Source: Nocardia sp. BMG111209
Lineage (GTDB): Bacteria > Actinomycetota > Actinomycetes > Mycobacteriales > Mycobacteriaceae
Direction of reading: 5' to 3'
Length of the DNA stretch: 64,000 bases
NCBI RefSeq assembly: GCF_000381925.1
Contig: NZ_KB907309.1
Location: 248,001-312,000, forward strand
This document shows, piece after piece, positions 60,908-64,000 of the stretch; within the stretch, counting starts at the first letter, position 1; each line of letters begins with the position of its first letter. A program made the position numbers and the translations under genes. The notes beneath the pieces were generated by a model, which worked only from the letters and a program-made list of their open reading frames with translations, searched no databases and was not told the origin of the DNA.

Positions 60908-62362
60908 TCAGGCAACGGGTTTGGCGATGGTCTTGCGCTGGAGGAATTCCTCCAGCCCCTCGGGGCCCATCTCGCGGCCGAGTCCGGACTGCTTGTAGCC
61001 GCCGAACGGGACGTCGGGGGCGAAGTACATGCCGCCGTTGACGCTGAGGGTGCCGGTGCGGACCTTGCGGGCGATCGCCAGGGCGCGTTCCTCGTTGCCG
61101 TAGACCGCGCCGGACAGGCCGTAGGCGGAGTTGTTGGCGATGCGGACCGCGTCGTCGTCGTCCTCGTAGGTGAGCACGACCAGGACCGGACCGAACACCT
61201 CCTCCTGTGCGATCTCGGAGTCGGGATCGACGTTGGTGAGCAGGGTCGGGGTGTAGAAGAAGCCGGGATCGACCTTCTCCCCGCCGCACACCAGCTTCGC
61301 ACCCGCCGCGACGGCCCGATCGACCATGCCCGCGACCTTGTCCCGCTGCCGCGCGCTGACCAGCGGACCCATGTACTTGGTCGGATCCTCGGGGTCGCCG
61401 ACGCTCACGTTGCCGAGCATCGCCGCGATCTTGTCGACGATCTCGTCGTGCTTGCTCGCCGGGACCAGGATGCGGGTGGTGATCGCACAACCCTGACCGG
61501 CGTGGCTGCATCCGGCGAAGGCCGACATCATCGCGACCATGTCGAAATCGGCGTCGTCCAGGACCACCGCGGCGGACTTGCCGCCGAGCTCCAGGAAGAC
61601 CCGCTTCAGGGTGCCGCTGGCGGCGGCCATGATCTTCTTGCCCACCGGGGTGGAGCCGGTGAAGGTGACCATGTCGACGTCCGGATGCGTGGTCATCAGC
61701 TCGCCGACCTCGACGCTGGTCGAGGACAGCACGTTCACCACGCCCGGCGGGATGTCGGTGTGCTCCGCGATCAGTTCGGCGATGCCGAGGGTGATCAGCG
61801 GGGTGTCGGGCGCGGCCTTCAGCACCACGGTGCAGCCGGCGGCGAGCGCGGGGGCGAGCTTCGCCAGCGCCAGCTGAGTGGGGTAGTTGTAGGCGATGAT
61901 CGCCGCGACCACGCCCGCGGCTTCCTTCTCCACCCAGCGCAGGTGGTTGGCGCCGCGCACCTCGATGGTGCCGCGGTCCTCGCTGAACGAGTAGCCGGGC
62001 AGCAGATCGGCGTAGTACCGCACGATCTCGATCGGCGTCTCCAGCTGCGGGCCGGAGGTGGACATGCGGGTCGCGCCCACATCGCCGACCGTCAGATCGC
62101 GCAACTGTTCCACGTTGTCGGACAGGGCTCGGTGCAACTGATCGAGGCAGCGGGCCCGCAGCTCGACGTTGGTGGCCCAATCGGTGGTGTCGAACGCCTT
62201 GCGGGCGGCTGCGATCGCGGCCTCCGCCTCGGCGAGCCCGGCATCCGGGGCATAACCGAAGATCTCGCCGGTGGCCGGGTTGATCGATGGGTACGACTGC
62301 GCCGCGTCGACCAGCTGGCCGTCGATGAGCAGTCGCTTCGTGACGCCCGTTGTCGCTGGCAT
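60908..62362 (-). CDS. Aldehyde dehydrogenase (NAD(P)+-dependent)
   Basis: The 484-residue protein has the ALDH landmarks: YNYPTQLALAKLAPALAAGCTVVLKAAPDTP, TFTGSTPVGKKI (NAD loop), the general-base Glu in FLELGGKSA, catalytic Cys in HAGQGCAITTR, EEVFGPVLVV and PFGGYKQSGLGREMG. It oxidises an aldehyde to the acid, which the divergent acyl-CoA ligase could then activate. The start has GAGGAGACGGG upstream. An operator-like palindrome lies about 50 bases before the start. Confidence 0.94.
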   Translation of the reverse strand: MPATTGVTKRLLIDGQLVDAAQSYPSINPATGEIFGYAPDAGLAEAEAAIAAARKAFDTTDWATNVELRARCLDQLHRALSDNVEQLRDLTVGDVGATRMSTSGPQLETPIEIVRYYADLLPGYSFSEDRGTIEVRGANHLRWVEKEAAGVVAAIIAYNYPTQLALAKLAPALAAGCTVVLKAAPDTPLITLGIAELIAEHTDIPPGVVNVLSSTSVEVGELMTTHPDVDMVTFTGSTPVGKKIMAAASGTLKRVFLELGGKSAAVVLDDADFDMVAMMSAFAGCSHAGQGCAITTRILVPASKHDEIVDKIAAMLGNVSVGDPEDPTKYMGPLVSARQRDKVAGMVDRAVAAGAKLVCGGEKVDPGFFYTPTLLTNVDPDSEIAQEEVFGPVLVVLTYEDDDDAVRIANNSAYGLSGAVYGNEERALAIARKVRTGTLSVNGGMYFAPDVPFGGYKQSGLGREMGPEGLEEFLQRKTIAKPVA

Positions 62363-62411
62363 CCCGTCTCCTCGATGAGTTGGAAGATCAATTTCGAGCA
62401 ATGAAAACTTC

Positions 62412-62429
62412 ATTCTCGTATTCGAGAAT
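62412..62429. promoter_or_regulatory. Palindrome upstream of the aldehyde dehydrogenase gene
   Basis: ATTCTCGTATTCGAGAAT has seven-base perfect arms around TATT. It lies 50-67 bases upstream of the ATG, in an AT-rich stretch that is probably the promoter. The form suits a TetR-family operator; no TetR gene is in the window. Confidence 0.5.
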
Positions 62430-62492
62430 CCTACATTCGGCGACGCGGCGCTACCTCGGATTCGGGCAGATCCACCGGTCGATTCCAAGAAA

Positions 62493-62527
62493 AAACACCG
62501 TGCCGGGCGCACCCGGACACGGTGTTT
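62493..62527 (-). terminator. Rho-independent terminator after the Rieske gene
   Basis: On the minus strand AAACACCGTG pairs with CACGGTGTTT with an inner CCGGG/CCCGG stem, one bulged base and a four-base loop. A run of six T follows. It is the clearest intrinsic terminator in the window and separates the amidohydrolase-Rieske transcript from the aldehyde dehydrogenase gene. Confidence 0.8.
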
Positions 62528-62542
62528 CCGATGTTTGCTCAC

Positions 62543-62566
62543 GGGCGCGCGGTGATCCGCGCGCCC
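62543..62566 (-). repeat. 10-bp GC hairpin just after the Rieske stop codon
   Basis: GGGCGCGCGG at 62543-62552 pairs perfectly with CCGCGCGCCC at 62557-62566 around TGAT. It sits between the stop and the U-tract terminator, so two hairpins lie in tandem. Confidence 0.7.
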
Positions 62567-62572
62567 GATCGG

Positions 62573-62989
62573 TCAGGCGGTGACCAGAACCTCGTCGCCG
62601 ACGACCCGGACCGGATAGGTGCGGATGCTCCACTCCGGCTTCACCGCGGTGGTGCCGGTGGAGAGTTCGAAACCCCACTGGTGCCACGGGCAGTAGATGT
62701 ACTCCTGGTCGCGCACTTCCACCGCGTCGCCGGGGGCGTTCTCGTCCACCACGGTCCGGCCGCGGGCGCGACCGGAACACAGCGGACCACCCTCGTGCGG
62801 GCAGTAGTTGGCGATGGCGTAGAAGGTGCCGTTCACGTTGTAGACACCGACGCCGTGGCGACCGATCGGCACGAGTTTGTGGGTGCCGGGGGCGATTTCG
62901 TCCACCTTGGCCACCACATGCTCCCGGCCCTGCGCCAAGCGGGGCTCGGATGCCTTGTCGTGCAGTGCTTCCTCGGCCAAGCCCGTCAC
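62573..62989 (-). CDS. Rieske [2Fe-2S] ferredoxin-like protein
   Basis: This 138-residue protein has both Rieske ligand motifs: NYCPHEGGPLC (Cys and His) and YCPWHQWGF (Cys and His). The latter is separated from the first by an unusually long loop (GRARGRTVVDENAPGDAVEVRDQEYI). It would carry electrons for an oxygenase, but no oxygenase is in the window. The GTG start overlaps the amidohydrolase stop (GTGA), so the two are coupled. Confidence 0.92.
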   Translation of the reverse strand: MTGLAEEALHDKASEPRLAQGREHVVAKVDEIAPGTHKLVPIGRHGVGVYNVNGTFYAIANYCPHEGGPLCSGRARGRTVVDENAPGDAVEVRDQEYIYCPWHQWGFELSTGTTAVKPEWSIRTYPVRVVGDEVLVTA

Positions 62990-64000
62990 CAGACCTTGGT
63001 CTGCCCCGGCAGCGCCGGAACCGACTCGGGCAGATGGTAGGTGTCGATCCCGTTGCGGAACATGATCGCCTCGCGCGCGTGGGCCGGCAGATGCTTCACC
63101 AGCCAGCGCGGATCGTCGTAGGTCCAGTGCGGGTAGTCCGAGGAGAACAGCAGGATCTTCTCGCAGTCCATCCACTCGAACGCGCGGGTCAACTCGGTCT
63201 TGTCGTCCGGGTAGTCCAGCGGCTGGGTGGTGAACTTGATGTGTTCCTTGACGTACTCCGACGGCTTGCGCTTGATGTCCATCCAGGACTTGCGGGCCTC
63301 GTAGATCGCGTCCATCCGCCACATCAGCGGCAGGATCCAGGTGAAAGCGTGCTCTACCAACACGATTCGCAGATCCGGGAACCGGTCGAAGGTGCCGTCG
63401 AAGATCAGGCTCATCACCTGGTTGTTCGCCAGCAGCGAGTAGCTGACCATGAAATCGTGGTTGTACGAGGGCACACCGACCGGCGGGATCGGCAGCGTCT
63501 CGTAGTAGCCACGGGACAGGTGGCAGGCCACCGGCATGTTGTGCTTCACCGCGGCGGCCCAGATCGGGTCGTAGTGCGGGTCGCCCCACGCCGGACGCGG
63601 CTCGGCCTTGATCAGGATCTGCGACATGTACTCGTGGCCGGCCCACTTCTCGATCTCGCGGACCGCGCCCGGAATGTCTTCCGTCGCAGCGCAGATGGAG
63701 CCGCGCCAGCGCTTGTGCCAGTTGTTGTGGCTGTCGAGCCAGTGGTTGGCCAGCCAGGTGTTGTGCGCGGCGCCGATCGCCTGCGACCACTCCGGCAGCC
63801 GCTTGGCGCCGAAACCCGGCTCCAGGATGCCGATGTCCGAGCCGCCCTCGATGATCGCCTGCTGGAAGGCGAGATCCGGGTCGCTGCCCGGGAATCCGCC
63901 GTCCTCGGTGAACGAGTCGACCCGCATCGCGAAGGCGTGATTGAAATCCGGTGCGTCGTAATAGATCGTGCTACCGACCTTGTGCGACAGGATCTTGCTC
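62986..64000 (-). CDS. Amidohydrolase family 2 (metal-dependent hydrolase/decarboxylase), N-terminus beyond the window
   Basis: The gene runs off the right edge: the frame stays open to 64000, so the apparent ATG at 63927 is internal. At least 337 residues are visible. It has the amidohydrolase-2 pattern with LPEWSQAIGAAHNTWLANHW, MPVACHLSRGYYETLP, IVLVEHAFTWILPLMWRMD and LLFSSDYPHWTYDDP (a metal-binding Asp). Relatives decarboxylate or hydrolyse cyclic compounds. Coupling with the Rieske protein suggests one catabolic pathway. Confidence 0.9.
   Translation of the reverse strand, partial: SKILSHKVGSTIYYDAPDFNHAFAMRVDSFTEDGGFPGSDPDLAFQQAIIEGGSDIGILEPGFGAKRLPEWSQAIGAAHNTWLANHWLDSHNNWHKRWRGSICAATEDIPGAVREIEKWAGHEYMSQILIKAEPRPAWGDPHYDPIWAAAVKHNMPVACHLSRGYYETLPIPPVGVPSYNHDFMVSYSLLANNQVMSLIFDGTFDRFPDLRIVLVEHAFTWILPLMWRMDAIYEARKSWMDIKRKPSEYVKEHIKFTTQPLDYPDDKTELTRAFEWMDCEKILLFSSDYPHWTYDDPRWLVKHLPAHAREAIMFRNGIDTYHLPESVPALPGQTKVW

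Overview
The window is GC-rich, with strong third-position G/C bias, frequent GTG starts and many overlapping stop/start codons. It carries an MspA-type porin, a DUF574 methyltransferase next to a DUF5753 helix-turn-helix regulator, and IclR-controlled acyl-CoA genes. This points to a mycolic-acid actinomycete, most likely Nocardia or a close relative. The genus is an inference from gene content. I saw no rRNA, tRNA, CRISPR array or insertion sequence.

Region 1 (1-16510) is an accessory island. A minus-strand operon reads TerD-fusion, coiled-coil protein, tandem AAA+ ATPase, radical-SAM activase-like protein, zinc-ribbon/FHA protein, PP2C phosphatase, Ser/Thr kinase. Every junction overlaps. 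Divergent from it are a small membrane protein and a 1658-residue trypsin-like protease/STAND ATPase/WD40 protein. Facing these is a coupled pair of unrecognised genes (13713-16510). Together they look like a phosphorylation-gated, ATP-dependent sensing and conflict system. This is the best candidate in the window for an undescribed system.

Region 2 (16511-20000) holds an alpha/beta hydrolase, a stand-alone PAS protein, an orphan GT2 glycosyltransferase and the MspA-type porin.

Region 3 (20083-40613) is a Wzx/Wzy-type surface polysaccharide locus. Minus-strand genes make a modified sugar nucleotide: cytidylyltransferase-like enzyme, C-methyltransferase, SDR epimerase and PIG-L deacetylase. 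Nearby are an RmlC-like epimerase and a second, degenerate C-methyltransferase. A continuous plus-strand operon of eleven genes (26208-40613) encodes the initiating phosphoglycosyltransferase, four glycosyltransferases, a flippase, a polymerase candidate, a chain-length protein with a dead P-loop, a beta-helix lipoprotein, a two-domain GNAT protein with a repeat insertion, and a PLP aminomutase-like enzyme.

Region 4 (40642-45576) has an alpha/beta hydrolase, a DUF6153/DUF305 pair, an HD-domain protein, and a PrsW-like membrane protease with a partner.

Region 5 (45669-50420) is an acyl-CoA catabolic set: IclR regulator, two-subunit 3-oxoacid CoA-transferase, enoyl-CoA hydratase-like protein and acyl-CoA ligase.

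Region 6 (50436-58643) has a Uma2-family protein, two MFS transporters (one with minisatellite-coded N-terminal repeats), a secreted protein, a serine beta-lactamase-like hydrolase, a DUF574 methyltransferase and a DUF5753 regulator. A small gene is divergent from the last.

Region 7 (59291-64000) is a second catabolic set: acyl-CoA ligase, aldehyde dehydrogenase, Rieske ferredoxin-like protein and amidohydrolase, the last running off the right edge. Several in-frame minisatellites and strong hairpin terminators are scattered through the window.
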